10,658 nucleotides of DNA from contig JAEYZO010000207.1 in the NCBI GenBank assembly GCA_023428035.1, positions 1 to 10,658 on the forward strand. The letters are read 5' to 3'. The notes beneath the pieces are model-generated. The model had not been told where the DNA came from, searched no databases, and worked only from the letters and a program-made list of their open reading frames with translations. Positions 1 through 6,532 of the stretch are shown here, in pieces (the first letter of the stretch is position 1; each line of letters opens with the position of its first letter). Source of the DNA: Pseudomonadota bacterium (lineage in GTDB: Bacteria; Myxococcota_A; Polyangia; Polyangiales; Ga0077539). The translations under genes were made by a program, and so were the position numbers.

Positions 1-1110
1 GGTGTCGGTCTCGCAGCCGTTGGTCGCGCTGCCGTCGCAGTCGCCGAAGCCGCCCCCGCAGGCGGCGACGGTGCACGACCCGCCCACGCAGGCCGCGGTG
101 CCGCTCGGCACGCTGCACGCCCGCCCGCAGGAGCCGCAGGAGCTCACGGTGGTGCGCAGGTCGGTCTCGCAGCCGTTGCCCGCGTTGCCGTCGCAGTCTC
201 CGAAGCCGGGGTCGCAGGTGAAGCCGCAGGTGCCGCTGGAGCAGGTGGTGGCCGCGTTGGCGCGGGTCGGGCACGCGTTGCCGCAGGAGCCGCAGTGGTC
301 GACGGAGCCGCGCGGGTCGGTCTCGCACCCGTTGGAGGCGTCGCCGTCGCAGTCGGCGAAGGGCGCGCGGCAGGTGAAGCCGCAGCGGCCCGAGAGGCAC
401 GACGACGACTGGGCGTTGGCGGGGGTGGGGCAGGCGTTGCCGCACGCGCCGCAGTGGGAGCCGTCGGTGTTGAGCGCGGCCTCGCAGCCGTTGGCGGCGT
501 CGCCGTCGCAGTCGCCGAAGCCGGGGTTGCAGGTGAAGCCGCAGGCGCCGGCGGCGCAGGTGGGCGTGGCGTTGGGGCGCAGCGGGCACGCGGTGGTGCA
601 GGCGCCGCAGTGGTTCACGTCGGCGCGGAGGTCGAGCTCGCAGCCGTTCTCGGGGTTGCCGTCGCAGTTGCCGTAGCCCTCGGCGCAGGTCACGTCGCAG
701 CGCCCTGTCGTGCACACCCCCGTCGGCGCGTTGGGGCGCGCGGGGCAGGCGTTGCCGCAGACGCCGCAGTGGGAAGCGCTCGCGCGCAGGTCGGCCTCGC
801 AGCCGTTGGAGGCGTCGCCGTCGCAGTCGGCGAAGCCGGAGTTGCAGGTGAAGCCGCAGCGGCCCGCGACGCAGGTGGCGGCGGAGGCGTTGGCGGGGGT
901 GCTGCACATCGTGCCGCAGGCGCCGCAGTTGGAGAGGTCGCTGTTGAGCGAGACCTCGCAGCCGTCGGCGTTCATGCGGTTGCAGTCGGCGAAGCCCTCG
1001 CCGCAGGTGCCGGCGGTGCAGGTCCCGTTGGTGCAGGCGGGGGTGCCGTTGGGGGTGCTGCACATGGTGCCGCAGGCGCCGCAGTTGGAGAGGTTCGCTT
1101 GCAGGTCGGC
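1..1110 (-). repeat. Tandem 156/159-bp coding repeats (8-Cys modules)
   Basis: The motif [ND]GCE recurs in frame, with its Cys codon at 958, 799, 640, 484, 325, 169 and 13. The spacing is 156 or 159 bp (52 or 53 codons), giving seven copies before the edge. Each module reads roughly GCE-x-DL-x(5-8)-[NH]CGxC[GT]xxC-x(8-10)-CxxGxCxxxC-x-x-G[FY]x[DN]CDG. Eight Cys per module suggests four disulfides. Confidence 0.85.
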
Positions 1111-1761
1111 GCAGGCTCCGGCGCAGCAGGTCTGCCCGTCGGCGCAGGCGTGGGAGGCGTTGCAGCCCGGCGCGCACACGTTGCCGACGCAGAGACGTCC
1201 CGCGGGGCACTGGGCGTCGGTGGAGCACTCGACGCAGACGTGGCGCTCGGTGTCGCAGCGGCCGAGGGCGCCGGCGTCGGAGGTGGTGCCCGCGTCGGCG
1301 GAGGCGGCGCAGCCCTCGTCGGAGCGGCAGCCGGGGACGCACACGTTCGCGGAGGTGTCGCAGTACTCGGTGACGGTGCAGGCGCCGGGGTCGGTGCCGG
1401 TGCAGACGACGCAGCGGCCGGTGAGCGCGTCGCAGACGCCGCCCGCGGGGTCGCCCATGCAGTCGGCGTTGGAGCTACAGCGTGATGGGACGTCGGGGGT
1501 GTCGGCGGGCGCGTCCGTCGGGACGTCCATGGGCGCGTCCATCGGGACGTCGGTGGGGGCGTCCATCGGGACGTCCGTCGGTGTGTCGGTGGGGACGTCG
1601 GCGGTGGAGGTGTCGGGGGTGTCGACGCCCGCGTCGACGGGGATGACCCCGGTGTCGAGGCGGTCGCCCACCACGGCGTCGCCCGCGCAGCCCGCGACGA
1701 TGGAGAGGCACGCCGCGCAGAGGAGGCTCCGCGCGGACCCGGTGGTGAAGCGAGGGGACAT
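1..1761 (-). CDS. Cys-rich repeat lipoprotein (partial, C-terminus beyond left edge)
   Basis: The first 587 codons are visible and the frame is open through base 1. The ATG at 1761 is followed by an Arg-containing n-region, a hydrophobic stretch and a lipobox VAGC, so Cys25 should be lipidated after signal peptidase II cleavage. This predicts an outer-membrane or surface lipoprotein. Residues ~35-93 are a low-complexity linker of Asp-Val-Pro/Asp-Ala-Pro/Thr units. Residues ~95-215 are an irregular Cys-rich region with Stig1-like spacing (CADGQTCCAGAC, then NCGACG). From there to the edge run 52-53-residue repeats with eight Cys each. The function is unknown; adhesion, matrix or metal binding are all possible. 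Similar proteins are often given misleading enzyme names in databases, and nothing here supports an enzyme. Both other minus frames and the plus strand also carry long open frames, but only this one gives a signal peptide and regular Cys spacing. No clear Shine-Dalgarno precedes the ATG. Confidence 0.85.
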   Translation of the reverse strand, partial: MSPRFTTGSARSLLCAACLSIVAGCAGDAVVGDRLDTGVIPVDAGVDTPDTSTADVPTDTPTDVPMDAPTDVPMDAPMDVPTDAPADTPDVPSRCSSNADCMGDPAGGVCDALTGRCVVCTGTDPGACTVTEYCDTSANVCVPGCRSDEGCAASADAGTTSDAGALGRCDTERHVCVECSTDAQCPAGRLCVGNVCAPGCNASHACADGQTCCAGACADLQANLSNCGACGTMCSTPNGTPACTNGTCTAGTCGEGFADCNRMNADGCEVSLNSDLSNCGACGTMCSTPANASAATCVAGRCGFTCNSGFADCDGDASNGCEADLRASASHCGVCGNACPARPNAPTGVCTTGRCDVTCAEGYGNCDGNPENGCELDLRADVNHCGACTTACPLRPNATPTCAAGACGFTCNPGFGDCDGDAANGCEAALNTDGSHCGACGNACPTPANAQSSSCLSGRCGFTCRAPFADCDGDASNGCETDPRGSVDHCGSCGNACPTRANAATTCSSGTCGFTCDPGFGDCDGNAGNGCETDLRTTVSSCGSCGRACSVPSGTAACVGGSCTVAACGGGFGDCDGSATNGCETDT

Positions 1762-1838
1762 CGCCCGCGATTGCAGTCCCACAGGGGGGGAGGCGTCAAT
1801 GGCCGCGGGGGCGCGTGGCAGCTCGGAGCAGGCGCCTA

Positions 1839-1858
1839 CCCCGGACGGCAATCCGGGG
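1839..1858 (-). terminator. Hairpin after the methionine sulfoxide reductase gene
   Basis: There is a perfect 7-bp inverted repeat, CCCCGGA at 1839-1845 and TCCGGGG at 1852-1858, with a 6-nt loop. It starts 12 nt past the stop codon of the gene ending at 1871. There is no T-run, so it may be a GC-rich terminator or an mRNA 3'-end stabiliser. The rest of 1762-1870 shows nothing recognisable. Confidence 0.4.
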
Positions 1859-1870
1859 CAGGCCCGATGC

Positions 1871-2398
1871 TCACCACCGCACCGTGGCGACGGAGAATAC
1901 CTCGCGGCACAGCGCGTCGAGGGCCTCGGCCTGCCACGGAGAGAACGCGTCGGGCACCTCGGCGTCGAGGTCGAGCACGGCCCTCACCGCCCCCGCGTGG
2001 TCGAAGACCGGCACTACCAGCTCCGAGCGGGTCTTCGCGTCGCAGGCGATGTGCCCAGGGAAGCGGTCGACGTCGGGCACCCGCTGGACCTCTCCGGTGC
2101 GCGCGGCGGCCCCGCACACGCCGCGGTGGATGGGGATGCGGAGGCAACCGAGCCCTCCCTGGTAGGGGCCCACGGCGAGGAGCTCGGGCTCGACGCGGCG
2201 GTAGAACCCGCACCAGGTCGCGTGCGGAAAGGTCGCGTGGAGCAGGCACGCGAGGGTCGACTGGAGCGCCACCGCGTCGGTCTCACCCTCGAGCACGGCC
2301 GTGATCTGCGGGCGGGCGATCTGCCAGCGGGCGCGGAGGGTGTCGTCGTCGAGGAGCACGCCGCGATGCGCCGGCGGCAGGGCGAAGGTCTCGGTCAT
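1871..2398 (-). CDS. msrC: Free methionine-(R)-sulfoxide reductase (GAF-type, fRMsr)
   Basis: The 175-residue product is a single GAF domain and should be cytoplasmic. The fRMsr family reduces free L-methionine-(R)-sulfoxide, with electrons from thioredoxin or glutaredoxin, and repairs oxidised methionine. Family signatures are visible in order: WCGFY (62-66), VGPYQGGLGCLRIPI (76-90), GVCGAA (93-98), PDVDRFPGHIACD (108-120), SELVVP (125-130) and VLDLD (141-145). The three cysteines used by this family are present at 85, 95 and 119, almost the same numbering as the E. coli enzyme (84, 94, 118), and the length matches. I chose the ATG at 2398. A GTG at 2422 would add eight Pro-rich residues that do not look like family sequence. 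It is divergent from the HD-domain gene at 2465; the 66 bp between must hold both promoters, but I see no clear -10/-35. Confidence 0.92.
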   Translation of the reverse strand: MTETFALPPAHRGVLLDDDTLRARWQIARPQITAVLEGETDAVALQSTLACLLHATFPHATWCGFYRRVEPELLAVGPYQGGLGCLRIPIHRGVCGAAARTGEVQRVPDVDRFPGHIACDAKTRSELVVPVFDHAGAVRAVLDLDAEVPDAFSPWQAEALDALCREVFSVATVRW

Positions 2399-2464
2399 GG
2401 GCGGTGGAGCGGAGGGTCGCACGGCGACCGAGCGAAGGGGGCAGAGCGCGGTAGCCTCTCGGGT

Positions 2465-3010
2465 ATGTCACTGCTCTTGAAGCGGGCGCTCGATCAGGCC
2501 GCGGTGTGGCACCAGGGGCAGCGGAGGAAGTACCCGGGCGTCGAGGTGCCGTACATGAGCCACGTCGCGGGGGTGGTCTCGGTGCTCGCGGTGTACGGCT
2601 TCGACGACGAGGTGCAGGCCGCGGGCGCGCTGCACGACGTGATCGAGGACTGCGGGGTGACCCGCGACGAGCTCGCGCGGCGCTTCAGCGAGCGCGTCGC
2701 GGCGCTGGTCGACGCGGTGAGCGAGGAGGACCGCTCGCTCCCGTGGGAGGAGCGCAAGGCCCGCTACGTCGCCCGCTTCGCGACCGAGCCCTGGGACGCG
2801 CAGGCCATCTCCCTCGCGGACAAGGTCGACAACTTCGAGTCGATCGCCGTGTGCGCCGCCGACCACGGAGACCCCTGGGCGATGTTCAAGCGCGGCAAGC
2901 CCGCGCAGATGGAGCGCTTCGAGGCCCTGCGCGCCGTCGCGCTCACCCTCGCGCCGCACCCGCTGATCGATCGCTACTGCCGCGCCCTCGACGCCCTCCG
3001 CGCCGTGTGA
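2465..3010 (+). CDS. Small HD-domain phosphohydrolase, SpoT/Mesh1-like alarmone hydrolase
   Basis: This 181-residue protein consists of one HD domain of the RelA/SpoT hydrolase type (HD_4 class). Visible signatures are AxxWHQGQRRKY (12-23), PYMSHV (29-34) with metal-ligand candidate His33, the HD pair His57-Asp58 in GALHDVIED (54-62), ERKARYV (96-102) and SLADKVDN (116-123) with Asp119. These match the Mn-dependent (p)ppGpp 3'-pyrophosphohydrolase fold. There is no synthetase, TGS or ACT domain, so it resembles the stand-alone small alarmone hydrolases. The substrate is inferred from the fold; other nucleotide pyrophosphates or NADPH are possible, as reported for Mesh1 relatives. The ATG at 2465 fits the start of helix 1. 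The frame stays open far upstream, but that part is antisense to the reductase and lipoprotein genes and does not belong. No good Shine-Dalgarno is seen, so translation may be leaderless or weak. Confidence 0.85.
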   Translation: MSLLLKRALDQAAVWHQGQRRKYPGVEVPYMSHVAGVVSVLAVYGFDDEVQAAGALHDVIEDCGVTRDELARRFSERVAALVDAVSEEDRSLPWEERKARYVARFATEPWDAQAISLADKVDNFESIAVCAADHGDPWAMFKRGKPAQMERFEALRAVALTLAPHPLIDRYCRALDALRAV

Positions 3011-3024
3011 CGCTCCCCCCCTCT

Positions 3025-3055
3025 CCCCGCGGGACGCGCGCTGCGCCCCGCGGGG
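3025..3055. terminator. Bidirectional GC-rich hairpin between convergent genes
   Basis: A 9-bp perfect inverted repeat (3025-3033 and 3047-3055, CCCCGCGGG/CCCGCGGGG) with a 13-nt loop lies in the 56-bp gap between the stop at 3010 (plus) and the stop at 3067 (minus). The position suits a shared terminator. It lacks a T-run on either strand. Confidence 0.5.
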
Positions 3056-3066
3056 AACGTCGCGGT

Positions 3067-3990
3067 TCAGCCCGTGGCCTTCGTCGCCGTGGCGTCGGTG
3101 TTCGCCGCCGGAGCGTCGGGCTTCACGTCGGTGGGCTTCACCTCCGTGGGCTTCGGCTCCTCCTTCGCGTCGACGGGCTTCACCTCCGTGGGCTTCGGCG
3201 CGTCGGTGGGCTTCACCTCCGTGGGCTTCACGTCGGTGGGCTTCGCGGGAAGCTTCTCCTTGGCCTTGGCCTCAGCCTTCACCTTCGCCTCGGCCTTCGC
3301 GGTCGCCTTCGCGACCTCGCGGCGCATCGGGCCGACGATCGCCTCGGTGGTCTCGGCGTCGAGCCCCTCGAAGTCCACGTCGGACTCGACCTGCCGCGCG
3401 ACCTTCACCCATGCGATGCGCGCCGCGTGGGTCTTCGCCTCAGTGGGCGCACCCGCCTTCCGTCGCGCGGCTTCGAGAACGCGGAGGCGCTCGCCCGCGT
3501 CGATCCACTGCCGGAGCGTCTTCTCCATCGACACCCCCGGCGCGGTGGAGCACTTGCGGAGCACCTCGGGGTCGGCGCTCGCGAGGTGCTCCGCGGCGCG
3601 CCGAGCGTTGACGGCCTTCGCCCCGTAGGCCCAGCGGACCACCTCGACCCCGTCGGGGAAGAGCCGATCGCGCAGGGCGAGGATGCGACGCGACATCGTG
3701 GGGTCGTCGCTGGCCTCGGCCGCGGCGGTGAGACCGAGCCACCCCGCGCGCAGCTTGCGGTCGTGGATGTCGCTGGCCTCGGCGGCGGCCTCGCTGAGCT
3801 CCGTGTCGCGCTCGGCGTCGGCGGTGTCGGTCTTCGACGCCGATTCGAGGTCGGCGTGCGCGGACTCGATGAAGGGCAGGAGGAGCTTGCCGCGGGGCCA
3901 CTTCTCCAGGGTCTTCCGCTCCTTCTGCGGGTCGAGCCAGGCGTCAGAGAGGTTGAGCATCGTGAACGTGGGGAGGATCGTGCTGGACAT
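3067..3990 (-). CDS. Uncharacterised protein with Lys/Ala helix and KPTxV-repeat tail
   Basis: The product is 307 residues and I do not recognise the family. Residues 1-225 look like a folded, mostly helical domain. It opens FTMLNLSDAWLDPQKERK, with WPRGKLLLPFIESAH (31-45), two Glu/Ala-rich helices (60-95) and a further helical bundle to ~225. There are no catalytic motifs, signal peptide or membrane segment, and one Cys (147). Residues 226-247 are a Lys/Ala/Glu helix (AKAEAKVKAEAKAKEK). Residues 250-294 are Lys-Pro-Thr-[DE]-Val repeats, followed by a short Thr/Ala tail. The basic, disordered C-terminus recalls histone-H1-like or TolA-like tails and could bind nucleic acid or partner proteins, but that is a guess. 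I chose the ATG at 3990, preceded by AAAGAG at a plausible distance. An upstream start at 4035 would add 15 residues unlike a structured N-terminus. It ends convergently with the HD gene. Confidence 0.75.
   Translation of the reverse strand: MSSTILPTFTMLNLSDAWLDPQKERKTLEKWPRGKLLLPFIESAHADLESASKTDTADAERDTELSEAAAEASDIHDRKLRAGWLGLTAAAEASDDPTMSRRILALRDRLFPDGVEVVRWAYGAKAVNARRAAEHLASADPEVLRKCSTAPGVSMEKTLRQWIDAGERLRVLEAARRKAGAPTEAKTHAARIAWVKVARQVESDVDFEGLDAETTEAIVGPMRREVAKATAKAEAKVKAEAKAKEKLPAKPTDVKPTEVKPTDAPKPTEVKPVDAKEEPKPTEVKPTDVKPDAPAANTDATATKATG
3109..3243 (-). repeat. 15-bp coding repeats (KPT[DE]V tail)
   Basis: About nine imperfect 15-bp units encode Lys-Pro-Thr-Asp/Glu-Val, with variants KPVDA, EEPKPTEV and KPDAP. 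Near-identical units suggest slippage-driven length variation. Confidence 0.75.
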
Positions 3991-4134
3991 GGCGGGTCTC
4001 TTTCGTGGTGGGGCCGGCACCATCGCCGCCCTCACTGACGAAGGAGCCCAGGAGCCGCTCCGCGGACACGGCCGACGTCGATTCTTGAAATCGAGCGCCA
4101 GGACCGGCGAGACCTCACGCTCGCAGTGACTGGG
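3991..4134. other. Intergenic leader of the minus-strand uncharacterised gene
   Basis: This is non-coding between divergent genes. It holds the ribosome-binding region of the gene starting at 3990 (AAAGAG, on the minus strand). It also holds a small inverted repeat at 4079-4093 (CGATT-CTTGA-AATCG) containing TTGAAA, a possible -35-like hexamer on the plus strand without a convincing -10. I see no other site here. Confidence 0.3.
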
Positions 4135-4321
4135 AACACCCCCGGGGTACCTGTCGGAGCTTCCGAGAGCGGTTGGAAGTACCCCTGGGGTACCTGCGGG
4201 CGCTCCCGGAAGCGAAAGAAGTACCCCTGGGGTACCTGCGGGCGCTCCCGGAAGCGGTTGGAAGTACCCCGGGGGTGCCTGTCGGCGCTTCCGGCAGCGA
4301 AATCAGTACCCCCTCGGGTAC
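4135..4321. repeat. Tandem palindromic array, ~42.5-bp period, 4.5 units
   Basis: Five palindromes of the form GTACCCC-N-GGGGTAC (the first and last imperfect) are centred at 4143, 4186, 4228, 4271 and ~4313. Spacings are 43, 42, 43 and ~42.5 bp. Between them lies a second near-palindrome, CGCTCCCGGAAGCG or a variant, at about 4157-4172, 4201-4214, 4243-4256 and 4286-4299. The linkers alternate GGTTGGAA and GAAAGAA/GAAATCA, which explains the 43/42 alternation and gives an 85-bp higher-order period. Units two and three share 38 identical bases (4177-4214 and 4219-4256). The 42/43 spacing breaks reading frames, so this is not a coding repeat. It could be an operator array, an attenuator or a dispersed palindromic repeat family. 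Confidence 0.85.
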
Positions 4322-4435
4322 TTCGGCCGGGGGCGTCGAATTCGTCACCTTCCGACGCAACCTCCGACACGTCGCCCCGAAGAGGCCCCCCGCACCGCGA
4401 GCTCCGTGCCCGCGGCCCCGCGAAGGAGGCCCACG
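4322..4435 (+). promoter_or_regulatory. 5' leader of the sigma-like/ATPase gene
   Basis: These 114 bp lie between the palindrome array and the start codon at 4436. They should contain the promoter or untranslated leader, but no standard -35/-10 pair is visible. The only clear element is the ribosome-binding site at 4423-4429. Confidence 0.3.
4423..4429 (+). promoter_or_regulatory. Strong Shine-Dalgarno (AAGGAGG)
   Basis: AAGGAGG with a 6-nt spacer before the ATG at 4436 is the strongest ribosome-binding site in the window. It decides 4436 over the upstream start at 4406. Confidence 0.8.
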
Positions 4436-6532
4436 ATGAACGCTCCCACGACCCGCTCCCTCGATGAGCAGTACCGCAGCCAGCTCTCCGCCTCGCGCCG
4501 GCGGCTCTCGCGCTTCGGCGTCGACGCGGAGGAGGCCGTGCACGACGCCTGGGTGGAGGCCCTGGAGAAGGGGGCCGCGGCGCCTACCGACGCGCAGACG
4601 TCGCGGGCGACGGAGAAGCTCCGCTGGCGAGCGCGCGCCGCCGCGCGACGCGACGTAGAGGTGGAGGAGGGGGCCGCGGTGAGCGGCGCCGAGCGGGTGG
4701 AGCTCGCCGTGGTGGTGCGCGAGCTCGCGGCGCGGCTCGACGCGGCGGCGCGCGAAGCGCTCGCCGAGGCGATGGACGAAGAGGAGGGGGTGGAGCGGAT
4801 CGCGGCGCGCGAGGGCGTCAGCGAGCGGACGGCGAGGCGGAGGCGAGCGGCGGCGAGGGAGGCGGCGCGGGCGGTGCTGGGGGAGGGGAGCTCAGCGCGC
4901 GCGGATCGCGGCGGAGCGAAGCATCGCGACCCCGAGTACGCTTCGAGGAACGAGGGGGTAGGATCACGCATCATGAGTGACCGACTCGCGGAGGAGCTGC
5001 GGAGGATCGAGCGCTCGCATCCGAAGGGCCGCGAGGTGATCGATGCGATGCGCGGCGAGAGCCTCGAGCCGACCTACGCCCACGTCGTGAACGGGCACCT
5101 CGCCCTCGTGCGCGGCGAGACGCCCGCGGCGTGGCAGGAGCGCTTCGGCCTCGCGCCCGAGCTACTGATCGTCCTGGTGTCTGGCGAGGTGCAGGCGCGC
5201 GACCTGGAGGAGGCTGACCGAGAGATCTTCGCCTCGGGTCTTCGCCTCGACTGGGACCTCATCGTCGTCGCGAACGACGCGCCCGACCTGAAATCACGCC
5301 TCGCGCGGATATCGGGTCGCCCGATGCTGCGCGTGCCCTGGGCGCTCGGGGAGTCACGCTGGAACACCCTCGAAGGGGCGCTCCGGGCGGCGCTCCCCAC
5401 CTACGACGTTTTCGAGCAGAAGGACCCGGTACGAGGACGTCAGGTGCTAGGGCGAGAGCGCGAGATCCGCGAGCTCCAGACGCGCGTCGAACGCGCCCAG
5501 GCGGTCGGGCTCTTCGGCCTGCGAAAGGTCGGTAAGACCACTCTGGTCCGCGCGGTGACCGACGTCATCGACCCCGCCTCTTCAGGGCTCGATGGCTTCT
5601 CCTCTCAGAGCGCTTCCCCCGATCGCGTGGCCTTGTACGTCGACGCGCAAGGAGTGCTGACGCGCCACGTAGACGCCGTCGCCGACGAGCTGCTCCGCGC
5701 CCTCGCCGACCGGATGTCCGCGGCGCGGGACGGCTTTCCGGTCCCCCGGTCAGGGGGGCTCGTGGCCTTCAAAGACGCGGTGGAGCGCCTCTTCGCCGCT
5801 CGTCGCGCGCGCATCGTCATCGCCATCGACGAGTACGACTTCCTCTTCGAGGACTCATCGGGCCGCACGGCTCCCATCGAGGGCCTCGTCGACCTGCTCC
5901 GTCTGCTGCGCGCCTGGTCCCAGACACGAGGGGCGGTCGCGCTTGTCTTGCTGGGGCGCGACCCCGAGCACCTCGCCGCGTCACGCATCGCGGGTGCGGT
6001 CAACCCGCTGCTCGGCTGGCTGACCGCCATGCACCTCCGCGGGCTCGACGCCGATAAGGCGCGCTCGCTCCTCACCGTGCTCGGGCAGCGCGCTGGCCTC
6101 AAGGTAGGCGCGAGGTCCGTGGCGCGCGCGATCACCCTCACCGGCGGTCACCCGCGGCTACTGCGGGTGTACGGCTCCCGACTGTTCGAGCTGTGCCATG
6201 CGGGCAAGGGTACCGGGGAGTACCTCCGTGATGCTGATCCGCTCGCCGATCGGGCGGCCGAGGCCTTCCTCGCGCACAGAGATACACGGGACATCGCTGA
6301 GGAGGTCGTGGATATCCTCCAGGCGCGTTACACCGCCGTGCTCGACCTCCTTCGTGAGGTCGCGATCGGCGGCGCCAGCGTCGCGGACCTGGGGGCTCAC
6401 ATCGCTGACGCCGTGACGCGGGCGCGGGAGTTCGGTCTCCTCTTCGGCGCCGATGACGGCGTGCCCGAATACCTTCGGCGCTACCTCCAGCGCTACACCG
6501 CTCCTAGCCAGATGCGAAGGGTGGCGGGGTGA
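4436..6532 (+). CDS. Sigma-like N-terminus fused in frame to a P-loop (STAND/AAA-like) ATPase
   Basis: The product is 698 residues. Residues 10-150 resemble a compact ECF sigma factor. A region-2-like segment has RRLSRFGVDAEEAVHDAW (22-39), then EKLRWRARAAARRDV (60-74). A region-4-like helix-turn-helix has GVERIAAREGVSERTARRRR (118-137). Residues 151-179 are a poor linker spanning the left copy of the 27-bp repeat. Residues 180-330 form an unrecognised alpha/beta domain (LLIVLVSGEVQARDLEEADR, then WDLIVVANDAPDLKSRL). The ATPase follows: Walker A GLRKVGKTT (361-369), Walker B IVIAIDEYDF with Asp465-Glu466, and TGGHP (569-573), typical of STAND/archaeal-type AAA proteins. There is no stop between the parts, but the ATG at 4973 with AGGA 9 nt upstream could start a separate 519-residue ATPase. 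It overlaps the nuclease gene by 4 bp (GTGA), implying translational coupling. A defence role is inferred from the partner. Confidence 0.75.
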   Translation: MNAPTTRSLDEQYRSQLSASRRRLSRFGVDAEEAVHDAWVEALEKGAAAPTDAQTSRATEKLRWRARAAARRDVEVEEGAAVSGAERVELAVVVRELAARLDAAAREALAEAMDEEEGVERIAAREGVSERTARRRRAAAREAARAVLGEGSSARADRGGAKHRDPEYASRNEGVGSRIMSDRLAEELRRIERSHPKGREVIDAMRGESLEPTYAHVVNGHLALVRGETPAAWQERFGLAPELLIVLVSGEVQARDLEEADREIFASGLRLDWDLIVVANDAPDLKSRLARISGRPMLRVPWALGESRWNTLEGALRAALPTYDVFEQKDPVRGRQVLGREREIRELQTRVERAQAVGLFGLRKVGKTTLVRAVTDVIDPASSGLDGFSSQSASPDRVALYVDAQGVLTRHVDAVADELLRALADRMSAARDGFPVPRSGGLVAFKDAVERLFAARRARIVIAIDEYDFLFEDSSGRTAPIEGLVDLLRLLRAWSQTRGAVALVLLGRDPEHLAASRIAGAVNPLLGWLTAMHLRGLDADKARSLLTVLGQRAGLKVGARSVARAITLTGGHPRLLRVYGSRLFELCHAGKGTGEYLRDADPLADRAAEAFLAHRDTRDIAEEVVDILQARYTAVLDLLREVAIGGASVADLGAHIADAVTRAREFGLLFGADDGVPEYLRRYLQRYTAPSQMRRVAG
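4892..4918 (+). repeat. 27-bp direct repeat, left copy
   Basis: These 27 bases (TCAGCGCGCGCGGATC...GGAGCG) are identical to 8168-8194. The left copy encodes residues 153-161 of the sigma/ATPase linker. Flanking bases do not match on either side. Read on the minus strand it gives RSAAIRAR-stop, the same ending as the gene at 8168-8980. Confidence 0.8.
4973..4975 (+). promoter_or_regulatory. Possible internal start codon of the ATPase
   Basis: The ATG at 4973 follows AGGA (4960-4963) by 9 nt and precedes SDRLAEELRRIERSH, which looks like a natural N-terminal helix. If used, the ATPase is 519 residues (Walker A 182-190, Walker B Asp286). The 4436 frame would then either be a separate unterminated sigma-like gene or give a second, longer product. 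Confidence 0.45.

Noticed and set aside
972..1799. Minus-strand frame rich in Pro/Thr/Ser/Arg overlapping the lipoprotein gene
   Set aside because: It is the wrong frame; the adjacent frame gives a lipobox and regular Cys modules.
2..2464. Long plus-strand open frames over the lipoprotein and reductase genes (for example 2-676, 295-1485, and 710 onward)
   Set aside because: They are antisense shadows of high-GC3 minus-strand genes: Gln/Pro/Ser- or Gly/Ala/Val-rich with no domain sense. Only the last part of the long 710-3010 frame, from 2465, is a real gene.
4135..4321. CRISPR array
   Set aside because: The repeats are contiguous with only short alternating linkers. There are no unique spacers of constant length and no cas genes.
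4406..4435. Upstream start for the sigma-like gene at 4406
   Set aside because: It adds a MPAAPRRRPT leader with no ribosome-binding site and would place the perfect AAGGAGG inside the coding region.
4032..4467. Small ORFs on both strands across the palindromic array with repeats such as EVPLGYLRALPEA or VPQGYF
   Set aside because: The repeat period alternates 43 and 42 bp, so the frame is not maintained across units; the peptides are by-products of palindromic DNA.
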